Position numbers and translations under genes: made by a program. The notes under the pieces were generated by a model that saw nothing but the letters and a program-made list of their open reading frames with translations, made no database searches and was not told the DNA's origin. From contig JAEHCY010000399.1 in the NCBI GenBank assembly GCA_016880695.1, positions 1-11,476 on the forward strand: a stretch of DNA of 11,476 nt. The letters run 5' to 3'. Positions 1 through 7,390 of the stretch are shown here, piece after piece. This DNA comes from Chromatiaceae bacterium (GTDB lineage: Bacteria > Pseudomonadota > Gammaproteobacteria > Chromatiales > Chromatiaceae). Numbering within the stretch: the stretch's first letter is position 1; each line of letters begins with the position of its first letter.

Positions 1-1
1 G

Positions 2-52
2 CTTGCCGAAGAGGGTATTGACGTGCTCTGCGGGACATCGGCTTCGCCCTAA
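2..52 (+). CDS. possible 3' end of an unidentified plus-strand gene
   Basis: Frame 2 is open from the left edge and ends at a TAA at 50-52, reading LAEEGIDVLCGTSASP. The residues look protein-like, and a convergent gene ending here would suit the position beyond the sppA stop. Sixteen residues are too few to assign a family or to prove coding. The 101 bases between this stop and the sppA stop show no convincing terminator or other feature. Confidence 0.2.
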   Translation, partial: LAEEGIDVLCGTSASP

Positions 53-153
53 CCGGCTCGAGGTTGCGAATCGATCCGCTGCGCGATCCGATCAAAAGGG
101 TTCGTTTCTCGCCGCCCCTCGCCGATCAATCGACAAGGTTGCAGGGTAGCCTC

Positions 154-1140
154 TCAGCGCATCAGCGGCGCGGACCCAAGTCCGGTGAGGCGGGCAAGTG
201 CGGCCGCGGTGCCGGTGCCAATGTGCTCGGCGAGGCGCGCCCAGATGTCCTGTTTTCGCGTGAAGTCCACCACTTCCTCCGCACCGATCAGTTCCCGGGC
301 CACGTAACCAGCGCTACCCAGACCGTCCACCAGGCCGAGCTCGACGCCCTCCTGACCGCTCCAGAAAAGTCCGCTGAATACCTCGCCCCCGCCCTTGAGA
401 CGCTCACCGCGACCCTCGCGTACTACCTGGATGAACTGCTGATGGAGGCCGTCGAGAACCCCCTGGACGTAACGACGCGCCTCCTCGGGGAAGGGAGAGA
501 AGGGATCGAGGATCCCCTTGTGCACACCGGCAGTCAGCAGACGACGCTCGACGCCGAGCTTGTCGAGTGTTTCCTCGAAACCAAAGCCGTTCATCAGGAC
601 CCCGATCGATCCGACGATGCTTGCCTTATCCGCATAGATCTGGTCTGCCGCCACCGCTACGTAGTAGCCCCCGGAGGCGCAGATATCGGTTACCACCGCA
701 TAGACGGGGATCTTGGGGTACTTCTTCTTCAGCCGACGGATCTCGTCATTGATCTGGCCCGCCTGAACGGGGCTCCCACCGGGACTATTGATGCGGAGTA
801 TCACGCCCTTGGTGTTGGGGTCCTCGAACGCATCACGCAGACCCCCGGATACCTTGTCGGCGCTGGCCTCCATCTCTGGGGCGATGATGCCATCGATATC
901 GACCAGCGCGGTGTGCTCGCCGCTCTTTCTCACCTTCTCGGTCCATTCGGCTGGGAACAACAACCACAGCAGGGCGAGCAGGTAGATAGCGCCGAGAAGC
1001 TTGAACAGGATCCCCCAGCGGCGGGCGCGGCGGCGCTCCTGCTGGGACTCGATCACCAACCGCTCGATTAACCGGCGCTCCCAGAACGCCGACTCGTCGG
1101 GGGCCAATTCTATTTTGGGCTCGAGGGTAGGATCTTTCAT
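154..1140 (-). CDS. sppA: Signal peptide peptidase SppA, 36-kDa type (S49 family serine protease)
   Basis: Membrane-anchored S49 peptidase of 328 residues that in this family cleaves leftover signal peptides in the inner membrane or periplasm. A charged cytoplasmic N-terminus (1-41, rich in Arg and Glu) precedes one membrane segment at about 43-62, and the catalytic domain follows from about 78. The INSPGGS motif (117-123) and DICASGGYY (152-160) are visible. Ser156 is the expected nucleophile, and Lys208 in GVHKGILDPF is the expected general base of the Ser-Lys dyad. The length fits the short SppA36K/SohB-like class, not the double-length E. coli SppA. It starts 6 bases after the HAD gene stop with only a weak ribosome site (GCGAG), so translation is probably coupled. 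SohB is a possible alternative name; the class is not in doubt. Confidence 0.93.
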   Translation of the reverse strand: MKDPTLEPKIELAPDESAFWERRLIERLVIESQQERRRARRWGILFKLLGAIYLLALLWLLFPAEWTEKVRKSGEHTALVDIDGIIAPEMEASADKVSGGLRDAFEDPNTKGVILRINSPGGSPVQAGQINDEIRRLKKKYPKIPVYAVVTDICASGGYYVAVAADQIYADKASIVGSIGVLMNGFGFEETLDKLGVERRLLTAGVHKGILDPFSPFPEEARRYVQGVLDGLHQQFIQVVREGRGERLKGGGEVFSGLFWSGQEGVELGLVDGLGSAGYVARELIGAEEVVDFTRKQDIWARLAEHIGTGTAAALARLTGLGSAPLMR

Positions 1141-1146
1141 CTCGCG

Positions 1147-1875
1147 TTAGGATTCAGACATCTTGGTTCGAGGGGTCGCAGCGCCAGCGATGGGCGAGAC
1201 CGCGTCACCGCCAAACGGCGCCGCCGCGACTGCCGTCAACCATCCGCGAAGCTCGCGTAGATCCTCAATGCAGGCGAGCGGCCGATGCTGGAGCAGGCGA
1301 TCCGGATCCTGGGTTCCATAGCAGACCGCCAAACCGCAGGCCCCCGCGTTCTGGGCCATCAGGAGATCGTACTCGGTGTCACCGACCATCAGGGTCTCCC
1401 GGGGTCGCACCCCGAGTTGGTCCATGAGCTCGAGCAACATCGCTGGATGCGGCTTGGACTGGGTTTCATCGGCGCACCGGGTAGCGTGGAAGTGCGCTCC
1501 CAGGCCCGTGGAATCCAGCACCTTGCCAAGACCCCGGCGACCTTTCCCGGTCGCCACGGCCAGCAGGTAGTCTTGCCTCTCGAGCCACTCCAACACCTCC
1601 CGCACACCGGGGAACAGCTCCGAGGGCGTCTGGTCAACCTCGAGAAAATGATGGCGGTAGCGCTCCGCAACCCGTTCCTGGATTTCACTTTCGATCCCCG
1701 GCAGCAGTCGGTGTACCGCCTCGCGCAGTCCCAGTCCGATCACATCACGAACATGCGCCCGCGACACTGGTGCAATACCGGCATCGCCCACGGCGGCCTG
1801 CATACAGGCGACGATGCGCGCCTCGGAATCCATCAGCGTACCGTCCCAGTCGAACACGATAAGCTTAAACATCAT
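1147..1875 (-). CDS. HAD-superfamily hydrolase (phosphoglycolate phosphatase / Gph-like)
   Basis: Cytoplasmic HAD phosphatase of 242 residues. Motif I is FDWDGTLMD, with nucleophile Asp9 and acid/base Asp11. Motif II Thr is Thr109 (VATGKGRRGL), motif III Lys is Lys141 (QSKPHPAM), and motif IV is VGDTEYD with Asp166 and Asp170. A helical cap of about residues 16-85 follows motif I, as in the Gph/phosphoglycolate phosphatase subgroup; the true substrate cannot be read from sequence. The start at 1875 overlaps the rluC stop in a TAATG arrangement, which argues for coupling. An ATG at 1872 and a GTG at 1887 are alternatives. The last 20 or so residues are a low-complexity Ala/Gly tail beyond the usual end of the fold. 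It sits between rluC and sppA, an order also known in Pseudomonas. Confidence 0.92.
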   Translation of the reverse strand: MMFKLIVFDWDGTLMDSEARIVACMQAAVGDAGIAPVSRAHVRDVIGLGLREAVHRLLPGIESEIQERVAERYRHHFLEVDQTPSELFPGVREVLEWLERQDYLLAVATGKGRRGLGKVLDSTGLGAHFHATRCADETQSKPHPAMLLELMDQLGVRPRETLMVGDTEYDLLMAQNAGACGLAVCYGTQDPDRLLQHRPLACIEDLRELRGWLTAVAAAPFGGDAVSPIAGAATPRTKMSES

Positions 1876-2864
1876 TAGCCTGAACACAGTCTCTCAAGCA
1901 CCAACTGAAGCTCAGCGGGCAGGGGGGCAGTCATCTCGAAGCCCTTCCCTTGCCCACTGAGCGGGAAACTCAGGGTGCTCGCATGCAAAAACAAGCGGCG
2001 CAGACCAAACCTGCGCATCTCGCGGTTGGCCGCAGGATCGCCGTACTTCTCGTCCCCGAGGATCGGATGACCCAGGTGGGCGGCATGGACCCGGATCTGG
2101 TGGGTCCGCCCCGTGAGCAAACGCGCCTCAACCAGCGTGGCCGTGGTGAAAACCTGAATGCGGCGAAAGAGCGTCACCGAGGGACTACCTTCGGGGTCGA
2201 CGCGAACCTCGCGTTCACCACTGCGGAGCAGGTTCTTGCGCAGTGCCGCGTTTACCCGCTGCCGATCCCAATCGATGGGGCCCTCGAGCAGGGCCAGGTA
2301 CCGCTTTTCTACCGTTCCCGCCCGCATCAGCTCGTGCAACCTGCGCAATCCGCTTCGGCGTTTGCTCACCAACAGGCAACCCGAGGTGTCGCGGTCCAGG
2401 CGGTGTACCAGTTCCAAGGCTTGCATGGGATAGAGCTGCCGCAAGGCTTCGATCACGCCGAAGCTCACACCGCTCCCACCATGAACCGCCATACCCGCCG
2501 GCTTGTCGATGAGCAGGAGGTCGTCATCCTGGTACAGAATGGCACCTTCGAGCTGATGGAGGGGGCGCGGCCCGATAACCGCACCCGCCGCTTCGTCAGA
2601 GCCTCGACGCACCGGGGGAATGCGCACCTCGTCACCGGCCGCGAGACGATAATCGGGTTTGATCCGCCCCTTGTTTACCCGAACCTCACCGGTACGCAGC
2701 AACCGATAGACCCGACTGCGCGGGACACCCTTCAGCCGTGACAGCAAAAAATTATCGATGCGTTGCTCAGCGAGCTCGGAATCGATGGTGACATAGCACA
2801 CCCGATCGCCGGGCTCGGGAAGGCCTGGGGAGGAAGTGGCGCGGGGTGGGGCTGCAGCACGCAT
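1875..2864 (-). CDS. rluC: 23S rRNA pseudouridine synthase RluC
   Basis: RluA-family enzyme that in E. coli makes pseudouridine 955, 2504 and 2580 of 23S rRNA. The call gives 329 residues (E. coli RluC has 319). An S4 RNA-binding domain lies at about 35-83 (QRIDNFLLSRLKGVPRSRVY, then VRVNKGRIKPDYRL), followed by the catalytic domain. HRLDRDTSG holds catalytic Asp157, and GRTHQIRVH and NRLFLH-like LRRLFLHA are the later RluA-family motifs. The fit to RluC over RluD rests on VPRSRVYRLLR.GEVRVNKGRIKP and AVHGGSGVSFGVIEALR, which closely match E. coli RluC. The frame is open upstream to 2957, but the ATG at 2864 gives the family length; no good ribosome site is seen for either start. It is divergent from rne, as in E. 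coli, and leads the rluC-HAD-sppA operon. Confidence 0.94.
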   Translation of the reverse strand: MRAAAPPRATSSPGLPEPGDRVCYVTIDSELAEQRIDNFLLSRLKGVPRSRVYRLLRTGEVRVNKGRIKPDYRLAAGDEVRIPPVRRGSDEAAGAVIGPRPLHQLEGAILYQDDDLLLIDKPAGMAVHGGSGVSFGVIEALRQLYPMQALELVHRLDRDTSGCLLVSKRRSGLRRLHELMRAGTVEKRYLALLEGPIDWDRQRVNAALRKNLLRSGEREVRVDPEGSPSVTLFRRIQVFTTATLVEARLLTGRTHQIRVHAAHLGHPILGDEKYGDPAANREMRRFGLRRLFLHASTLSFPLSGQGKGFEMTAPLPAELQLVLERLCSG

Positions 2865-2892
2865 TGCTGGTGATGGTGAACGCTGATATATT
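2864..2892 (+). promoter_or_regulatory. candidate sigma-70 promoter for rne
   Basis: TTGCTG (2864-2869), a 17-base spacer and TATATT (2887-2892) match the sigma-70 -35 (3 of 6) and -10 (5 of 6) boxes with ideal spacing on the plus strand. Transcription would start near 2899 and leave a leader of about 600 nt before rne. The -35 box abuts the proposed rluC start codon, so the two divergent units would interfere. It is a motif match only; a start nearer rne is possible. Confidence 0.4.
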
Positions 2893-3029
2893 TCGATTGC
2901 TGTAGCATCGCACCAACAGGGTGCGGTGGCACATATCCAGGGAGGTGGATCGGGCAACCGGTGCGTGGGTCTATTTTCCCGGTTCGATCACCCTCGATTT
3001 TCGCGTCACCCGAGTCTTACAAGGCATCA

Positions 3030-3056
3030 AGGACGATCGGTTGCAACGATCGTCCT
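3030..3056 (+). promoter_or_regulatory. rne leader hairpin 1
   Basis: A perfect 10-bp stem AGGACGATCG / CGATCGTCCT (3030-3039 with 3047-3056) closes a 7-base loop GTTGCAA. No T run follows, so it is not a factor-independent terminator; a structural leader element is more likely. Confidence 0.5.
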
Positions 3057-3062
3057 GCCGCT

Positions 3063-3102
3063 GATCTCAGCAGCTCCCCGCGGGCGGCTGCGCGCTGAGA
3101 TC
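3063..3102 (+). promoter_or_regulatory. rne leader hairpin 2
   Basis: GATCTCAGC (3063-3071) pairs perfectly with GCTGAGATC (3094-3102). An inner AGC/GCT pairing (3072-3074 with 3087-3089) leaves a 4-base bulge and a GC-rich loop. It begins only 6 bases after hairpin 1, so the two probably stack. No terminator T run follows. Confidence 0.5.
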
Positions 3103-3130
3103 GAATCGGTGTTGCGCGTTCGGCGATTCA

Positions 3131-3161
3131 GGGCACAGGGGTTTTGGATGCCCAAGTGCCC
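3131..3161 (+). promoter_or_regulatory. rne leader hairpin 3
   Basis: GGGCAC (3131-3136) pairs with GTGCCC (3156-3161), and an inner GGG (3138-3140) pairs with CCC (3151-3153). The loop holds GTTTTGGATG. CGATTC (3124-3129) and GAATCG (3180-3185) flank it and can form an outer closing stem, giving a multi-part element of about 60 nt. This is the most complex fold in the leader and the best candidate for the autoregulatory hairpin. Confidence 0.45.
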
Positions 3162-3235
3162 AGCGGCAATGGTACAACCGAATCGGCCCCGAGACCAAAG
3201 GCCCTACCGGGGTCCTCCTGGTTCGATTCAAGGCG

Positions 3236-3256
3236 CACTCCGCAAGCATCGGAGTG
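3236..3256 (+). promoter_or_regulatory. rne leader hairpin 4
   Basis: A perfect 7-bp stem CACTCCG / CGGAGTG (3236-3242 with 3250-3256) has a 7-base loop CAAGCAT. It is followed by AGATAACAGTTTT, an A/U-rich single-stranded stretch of the kind RNase E prefers to bind or cut; that role is inferred. Confidence 0.45.
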
Positions 3257-3412
3257 AGATAACAGTTTTAGTGCTTTCGAGCTGAGCCCAAAGTGCTTTC
3301 CATCCCACTGATCCTGGCAATGCAGATCCACTGGATTCTCGCTGGCCGCCCCCCCCTGGGTCGCCGGACAGGTGCAGCATGGATAAGGCTTTGGCTCCCA
3401 CAGGGGGTCGCT

Positions 3413-3449
3413 TCCCCCTTGGAGGGGGACCCACCGGTGCCCTGGCACC
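3413..3449 (+). promoter_or_regulatory. GC-rich double hairpin just upstream of rne
   Basis: TCCCCC (3413-3418) pairs with GGGGGA (3424-3429), and GGG at 3405-3407 can extend the stem onto CCC at 3430-3432. GGTGCC (3436-3441) and GGCACC (3444-3449) form a second compact stem. Both lie within the last 100 bases before the rne start. Nearby 8-base C runs at 3349-3356 and 3451-3458 could compete for the same G tracts, so alternative folds are possible. Confidence 0.4.
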
Positions 3450-3495
3450 TCCCCCCCCAGAGCCTAGGCGGGCAACAGCTCCGCACACGCGCGCG

Positions 3496-3502
3496 AGAAG
3501 GA
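3496..3502 (+). promoter_or_regulatory. rne ribosome binding site
   Basis: AGAAGGA lies 4 bases before the ATG at 3507 and fixes that start; the downstream protein opens [10 protein letters not shown] as in E. coli RNase E. Confidence 0.75.
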
Positions 3503-3506
3503 TTAA

Positions 3507-6257
3507 ATGAAACGAATGCTCATCAACGCGACGCAGCCCGAAGAGCTGCGCGTCGCCATCGTTGACGGTCAACGGCTGTTCAACCTCGACATCGAGGCAC
3601 CCGGTAAAGAGCAGAAAAAGGCCAATATCTACAAAGGGATAATCACCCGGGTCGAGCCCAGTCTTGAGGCGGCCTTCGTCGATTACGGCGCCGAGCGCCA
3701 CGGTTTCCTCCCGCTCAAAGAGGTTGCCTTCGCCAATCTGGAGCCGGAATCGGTCCAGGTCGGCACAAGGATCAGCATCAAGGATGCGCTCCGCGAAGGC
3801 CAGGAGCTCATCGTCCAGATCGAAAAGGAGGAACGCGGCAACAAGGGGGCCGCCCTCACCACCTTTGTCTCCCTCGCCGGGCGTTATCTGGTCCTGATGC
3901 CCAACAACCCGCGCGCGGGCGGCGTCTCCCGGCGCATCGAGGGGCAGGATCGGACCGATCTGCGGGAGGCGATGAGCCAGCTCAATGTCTCCGAGGGGAT
4001 GGGGCTGATCGTTCGTACCGCGGGTGTTGGCAAGAGTGTCGAGGAACTGCAGTGGGACCTCGATTATCTGCTCCAGCTCTGGAGCGCCATCGAGGGATCC
4101 GCCACCAGCCGACGCGCCCCGTTTCTGATCTACCAGGAAAGCGACGTCATTATCCGATCCATCCGCGACTACCTGCGCGCGGATATCGCTGAGATCGTCA
4201 TCGACAACCGCAAGATCTACGAGCGCGCGCAGCAGTTTATCGGCCAGGTCATGCCGACCAACCTTAAGAAGCTGCGCCTCTACGAGGATGAGGTCCCCCT
4301 ATTCACCCGCTATCAGATTGAGAGCCAGATCGAGACGGTCTTCCAGCGCGAGGTCCAGCTCCCCTCAGGGGGCTCGGTGATGATCGATCCCACCGAAGCC
4401 CTCACCACCATCGACATCAACTCGGCCCGCGCCACCAAAGGGGCCGACATCGAAGAAACGGCCCTCAACACCAACCTTGAGGCGGCCGACGAAATCGCCC
4501 GACAACTGCGTTTGCGGGATCTGGGCGGACTCTTCGTCATCGACTTCATCGATATGACGCCCCTGAGGCACCAGCGCGAGGTCGAGAACCGCCTGCGCGA
4601 GGCCCTGAAGGAAGACCGGGCACGGGTCCAGTTGGGCCGTATCTCCCGTTTCGGCCTGCTCGAGATGTCGCGCCAACGGCTCAAACCCTCCCTGGAAGAG
4701 TCCAGCCAGCGGATCTGTCCCCGTTGCCGCGGTCAGGGAACCATCCGCGGCGTTGAGTCCCTCGCCCTCTCCATCCTGCGCATCGTCGAAGAGGAGGCCA
4801 TGAAGGAGAACAGCGAGCGCATCATCGCTAGGCTCCCGGTGGATGTGGCCACCTTCCTGCTCAATGAGAAACGCCAGGCGATCCTCGATATCGAGAAACG
4901 GCAGGACGCCTCCGTCATCCTGGTCCCGGACCCCCACATCCAGACCCCAGCCTTCGAGATCGAGCGGGTGCGCACCCAGGACCTGGCCAAGAGCCGGGAC
5001 GAACGCCCAAGCTATGAGCTTGCCCCGGAGCAGGAAAAGGCCCTGCCCGACTTCCTCAAGACCGGCGCGCCGAGCGGCGAGGAGCCGGCCGTCAAGCAGA
5101 TCGCTCCACGCACCCCGGCCCCGCTCCCTAAGGAGCCCGAGGCACCGCAGGAGCAGGCGCCCGCCCTAGCGAGCGGTCCGATAAAGCGGCTGTTTGCTCG
5201 CCTTTTCGCCAAGATCCACGCGCAGCCGACGGCGGAGCAGCTGCCCGAACCGGCGCCAGCACCTGCCCCGGCGACGCGACCCTCCCCTGCCCCCTCCCAG
5301 CGCGACGGCGCGAGATCCCGGCCCGCCGCGGATCGGGGTCAACCGCGCAGCCCCACCGGCCCCGGCCAGCGCCGACGTCCCGTGGGCGCCGAGTCCCCGC
5401 AGCGGGTACCGGCGGGCCAGACACGAACGGCGGGCGGGCGTGCACAATCCAGCGACGGATCCGGCGCGGGACGGCAGCCGGCACCCATCGATAAGCCGGC
5501 CTCCGGAGTCCAGGCGATGGGAACGGAACCGGGCACGGAGCGATCGGCACCTGCCGCCCGGTCTGAGCCCAGAGGTCGAACGGAGCCGCGCCCCGCCGAG
5601 GCAACCGCTGCGGTCCCTGCGCGTCCCGCTCAAGTAACCCCGCCAGCCCAGCCAATTGAAAGGCCCTCGGAGCCAGTACCTGACACCCCCCCATTCGTTA
5701 CCCTGGAAACCGGAGCTTCCAGCGCCCCACAAGCACCCCAGACACTGATCGAGGAACCGCCCCAGCCAGAATCCCCAGTGCTGGAACCCCCGGTGGCTGC
5801 CTCCTCGGAACCCACCGCGGAAGCATCGAGCGGAGGTGCCACCACGACTGAGACGCCATCGACGGCTAGAGCGCGCGCCCCTCGCCGTCGCCGCGGTGCT
5901 GGCAACATGCGCGGACGGCGCAAACCCCAGCGCCCGATGAGGGTTGGCGATTCCCCCGAAGGTGGGTCCGAGAGGGAGCACGGGCATGAAGCGGGTCCCG
6001 CGGCGCCCAGGGACACCCCTGTAGATGCGTCGGCAGGCACTGCGACCGGCCCTGGGACGATCGCCGGCGAGTCCGCTGCGGCTCGCCCGGCCGCCAGGGA
6101 CGGGGGCCGCGGGCGAGGAGGCGTTGCCACACCCGTGCGCTCAGAGGTATCCGCCTCGGCGGTCAGCCCGAGAACCCGTTCACCAGAGAGTGATAGCCCA
6201 GGCACACCGGAGGCGGTGACAGCGCCGAAGCAGCCACCATCGGTGGCGTCGGAATAA
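3507..6257 (+). CDS. rne: Ribonuclease E
   Basis: Essential endoribonuclease that starts mRNA decay, matures rRNA and tRNA and scaffolds the RNA degradosome at the inner membrane. The protein has 916 residues (E. coli 1061). Residues 1-510 match the E. coli catalytic half nearly residue for residue: S1 domain about 36-125, metal-binding Asp303 ([10 protein letters not shown]) and Asp346 (VIDFIDMTP), and zinc-link Cys404 and Cys407 (CPRCRGQG). The C-terminal half is Pro/Ala/Arg-rich and apparently disordered. [16 protein letters not shown] (557-572) forms an amphipathic helix at the place of the E. coli membrane-targeting segment. An Arg-rich stretch at 788-812 resembles an RNA-binding arginine-rich region. 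I do not recognise the E. coli enolase or PNPase docking segments. A long folded leader precedes it, consistent with autoregulation. RNase G is excluded by the long tail. Confidence 0.98.
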   Translation: MKRMLINATQPEELRVAIVDGQRLFNLDIEAPGKEQKKANIYKGIITRVEPSLEAAFVDYGAERHGFLPLKEVAFANLEPESVQVGTRISIKDALREGQELIVQIEKEERGNKGAALTTFVSLAGRYLVLMPNNPRAGGVSRRIEGQDRTDLREAMSQLNVSEGMGLIVRTAGVGKSVEELQWDLDYLLQLWSAIEGSATSRRAPFLIYQESDVIIRSIRDYLRADIAEIVIDNRKIYERAQQFIGQVMPTNLKKLRLYEDEVPLFTRYQIESQIETVFQREVQLPSGGSVMIDPTEALTTIDINSARATKGADIEETALNTNLEAADEIARQLRLRDLGGLFVIDFIDMTPLRHQREVENRLREALKEDRARVQLGRISRFGLLEMSRQRLKPSLEESSQRICPRCRGQGTIRGVESLALSILRIVEEEAMKENSERIIARLPVDVATFLLNEKRQAILDIEKRQDASVILVPDPHIQTPAFEIERVRTQDLAKSRDERPSYELAPEQEKALPDFLKTGAPSGEEPAVKQIAPRTPAPLPKEPEAPQEQAPALASGPIKRLFARLFAKIHAQPTAEQLPEPAPAPAPATRPSPAPSQRDGARSRPAADRGQPRSPTGPGQRRRPVGAESPQRVPAGQTRTAGGRAQSSDGSGAGRQPAPIDKPASGVQAMGTEPGTERSAPAARSEPRGRTEPRPAEATAAVPARPAQVTPPAQPIERPSEPVPDTPPFVTLETGASSAPQAPQTLIEEPPQPESPVLEPPVAASSEPTAEASSGGATTTETPSTARARAPRRRRGAGNMRGRRKPQRPMRVGDSPEGGSEREHGHEAGPAAPRDTPVDASAGTATGPGTIAGESAAARPAARDGGRGRGGVATPVRSEVSASAVSPRTRSPESDSPGTPEAVTAPKQPPSVASE

Positions 6258-6265
6258 GGACAACA

Positions 6266-6290
6266 GTGGGCGTCCACCGCGGACGCCCAC
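6266..6290. terminator. hairpin terminator between convergent rne and ptpA
   Basis: A perfect 10-bp stem GTGGGCGTCC / GGACGCCCAC (6266-6275 with 6281-6290) has loop ACCGC and starts 9 bases after the rne stop. No strong T run follows on the plus strand (CACTTCTC). The minus-strand tail TGTTGTCCTTATTCC is a little richer in T. The site between two convergent stops supports a shared, two-way terminator, perhaps aided by Rho on the rne side. Confidence 0.65.
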
Positions 6291-6296
6291 CACTTC

Positions 6297-6782
6297 TCAG
6301 AGTCGCTGGCGGATGTCCGCTAGCAAGCCCTGCATGGCGACTTCGAGCAGGTCGAGAACCCGATCGAAGCCGCTACTCCCGCCATAGTAGGGATCGGGAA
6401 CCTCTCCGATACCGAGTTCCGGCGCGAACTCCATCAACAGGCGAAGTTTCCTCTCCTGTCCGCGGGGACAAAGCGCGGAGAGATGCCGCAGATTCTCCCG
6501 ATCCATCGCCAGCACATAGTCAAACTGCAAGAAGTCATCGACCGCAGCCTGGCGAGCCCGGAGATCGCTGAGATCGATGCCCCGCTGCAGCGCCGTCCGT
6601 TGGGCGCGCACATCGGGCGGTGCGCCGATGTGGTAACCGTGGGTCCCCGCTGAGTCGACTTCGACCCGTTCGCCGAAAGCCTCTCGCTCCAAAAGGGAGC
6701 GAAACAAACCCTGGGCGGTGGGCGAACGACAAATATTGCCCATGCAGACGAACAGGACACGGATCTTGGGTGGTCGAGCCAT
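6297..6782 (-). CDS. ptpA: Low-molecular-weight protein-tyrosine-phosphatase
   Basis: Cytoplasmic phosphotyrosine phosphatase of 161 residues, the usual family length. The N-terminal P-loop CMGNICRS holds nucleophile Cys13 and Arg19 and fits the C(X)5R(S/T) signature, and the C-terminal VPDPYYGG supplies general acid Asp130 with the two family tyrosines. ArsC-type arsenate reductases share the fold, but the DPYY motif favours a phosphatase. The ATG at 6782 places the P-loop 12 residues in, as in relatives; the frame is open to a TTG at 6839 but gains nothing recognisable. No clear ribosome site is seen. A TATCAT hexamer at about 6853-6858 could be a -10 box but has no partner at -35. The gene lies near kdsB in Pseudomonas too, without a demonstrated functional link; the substrate is unknown. 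Confidence 0.93.
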   Translation of the reverse strand: MARPPKIRVLFVCMGNICRSPTAQGLFRSLLEREAFGERVEVDSAGTHGYHIGAPPDVRAQRTALQRGIDLSDLRARQAAVDDFLQFDYVLAMDRENLRHLSALCPRGQERKLRLLMEFAPELGIGEVPDPYYGGSSGFDRVLDLLEVAMQGLLADIRQRL

Positions 6783-6868
6783 GGGTGCAGGGGGTTCAGT
6801 CGGGTATTTCGGATAGGAGGGCGGTAGCGGCACCCGCAATGAGACTGCGCTTCATGATAGCAGCCCGT

Positions 6869-7375
6869 TCACCGGCCGGTGGTCCAGGTATGTCGCTGCA
6901 GGCGAAACCGCAATCCCTGTGCCCTGCCCTCCCGCTCATCGCGTTGAATAACGCTCGGTCCCAGGGGAGTGGCCTTGCCAGTCGCTGCGGGGACTCGCTC
7001 CCGCTGGGCGCTCACTCCAAGCGCCTGGGACTGGCGCAACTGCAGTGCCTGCTGTTGCCGGACCTGGTTCTCCAGCCTAAGGTCCAGTCCGCGCACCTCC
7101 TCTGGCGAAACGCGTTTGAGCTCCTGCGCGTAGGTCGCCTGCTCTCGCTGAAGCTCGAGTCGATCAGTCTGGTGCCCAAGCTCATCCGACCAGTCGGCGG
7201 CCAACACAGGCCCTGAGACAGGCGTCAGTCCCACCAGCCACGCGAGCGTCCGCACCCAATCAGAGCAGTGCCGACACCGGACTGCACCTCGAGCGAGCAG
7301 GCCGGCCACCTGAAAGATCGGGGCGATCTTCAACCATGGTCCAATATCCTGCTGTTTTAACGAGACTTTTGTCAT
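6869..7375 (-). CDS. Hypothetical small exported protein with coiled-coil segment
   Basis: I do not recognise a family. The call from the ATG at 7375 gives 168 residues, but a GTG at 7255 would give 128 residues opening MRTLAWLVGLTPVSGPVLA-ADW, a good signal peptide with a cleavage site after VLA. I think the GTG start may be the real one, although neither has a ribosome site. After the signal, residues 61-130 (long numbering) are rich in Glu, Gln, Leu and Arg (LELQREQATYAQELKRVSPE, then LENQVRQQQALQLRQSQAL) and should form an amphipathic helix or coiled coil. The tail is basic. Codon use in the C-terminal part looks like that of the neighbours. It reads toward ptpA with an 86-base gap, so co-transcription is possible. 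Confidence 0.6.
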   Translation of the reverse strand: MTKVSLKQQDIGPWLKIAPIFQVAGLLARGAVRCRHCSDWVRTLAWLVGLTPVSGPVLAADWSDELGHQTDRLELQREQATYAQELKRVSPEEVRGLDLRLENQVRQQQALQLRQSQALGVSAQRERVPAATGKATPLGPSVIQRDEREGRAQGLRFRLQRHTWTTGR

Positions 7376-7390
7376 AGCGCTTGGGCCTGG

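Larger units (their letters stand above)
2893..3506 (+). promoter_or_regulatory. divergent rluC-rne region with a long structured rne 5' leader
   Basis: About 640 bases separate the two divergent starts, and I see no convincing gene in them. The plus strand carries a row of stem-loops listed separately (3030-3056, 3063-3102, 3131-3161, 3236-3256, 3413-3449). It also has two copies of AGTGCTTTC (3270-3278 and 3292-3300) and two 8-base C runs (3349-3356, 3451-3458). In E. coli the rne leader is 361 nt and carries conserved hairpins through which RNase E represses its own mRNA. Position, length and hairpin density here fit the same role, but I cannot align individual hairpins to the E. coli elements. 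Confidence 0.6.

Noticed and set aside
64..1071. 335-codon open frame on the plus strand
   Set aside because: It lies opposite sppA, whose catalytic motifs are intact; its translation has no recognisable domain and is an antisense shadow of GC-rich coding.
2926..3285. 119-codon plus-strand frame in the rne leader
   Set aside because: No ribosome site, no recognisable domain, biased composition, and it runs through all the leader hairpins; chance opening is likelier than a gene.
5166..5987. 273-codon minus-strand frame opposite the rne tail
   Set aside because: Antisense of a Pro/Ala/Arg-rich disordered coding region; the Gly/Arg-rich translation is the expected mirror.
6796..6855. 19-codon leader peptide (MKRSLIAGAATALLSEIPD) upstream of ptpA
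   Set aside because: No ribosome site and no attenuator structure; it overlaps a possible -10 box and is better explained by chance.
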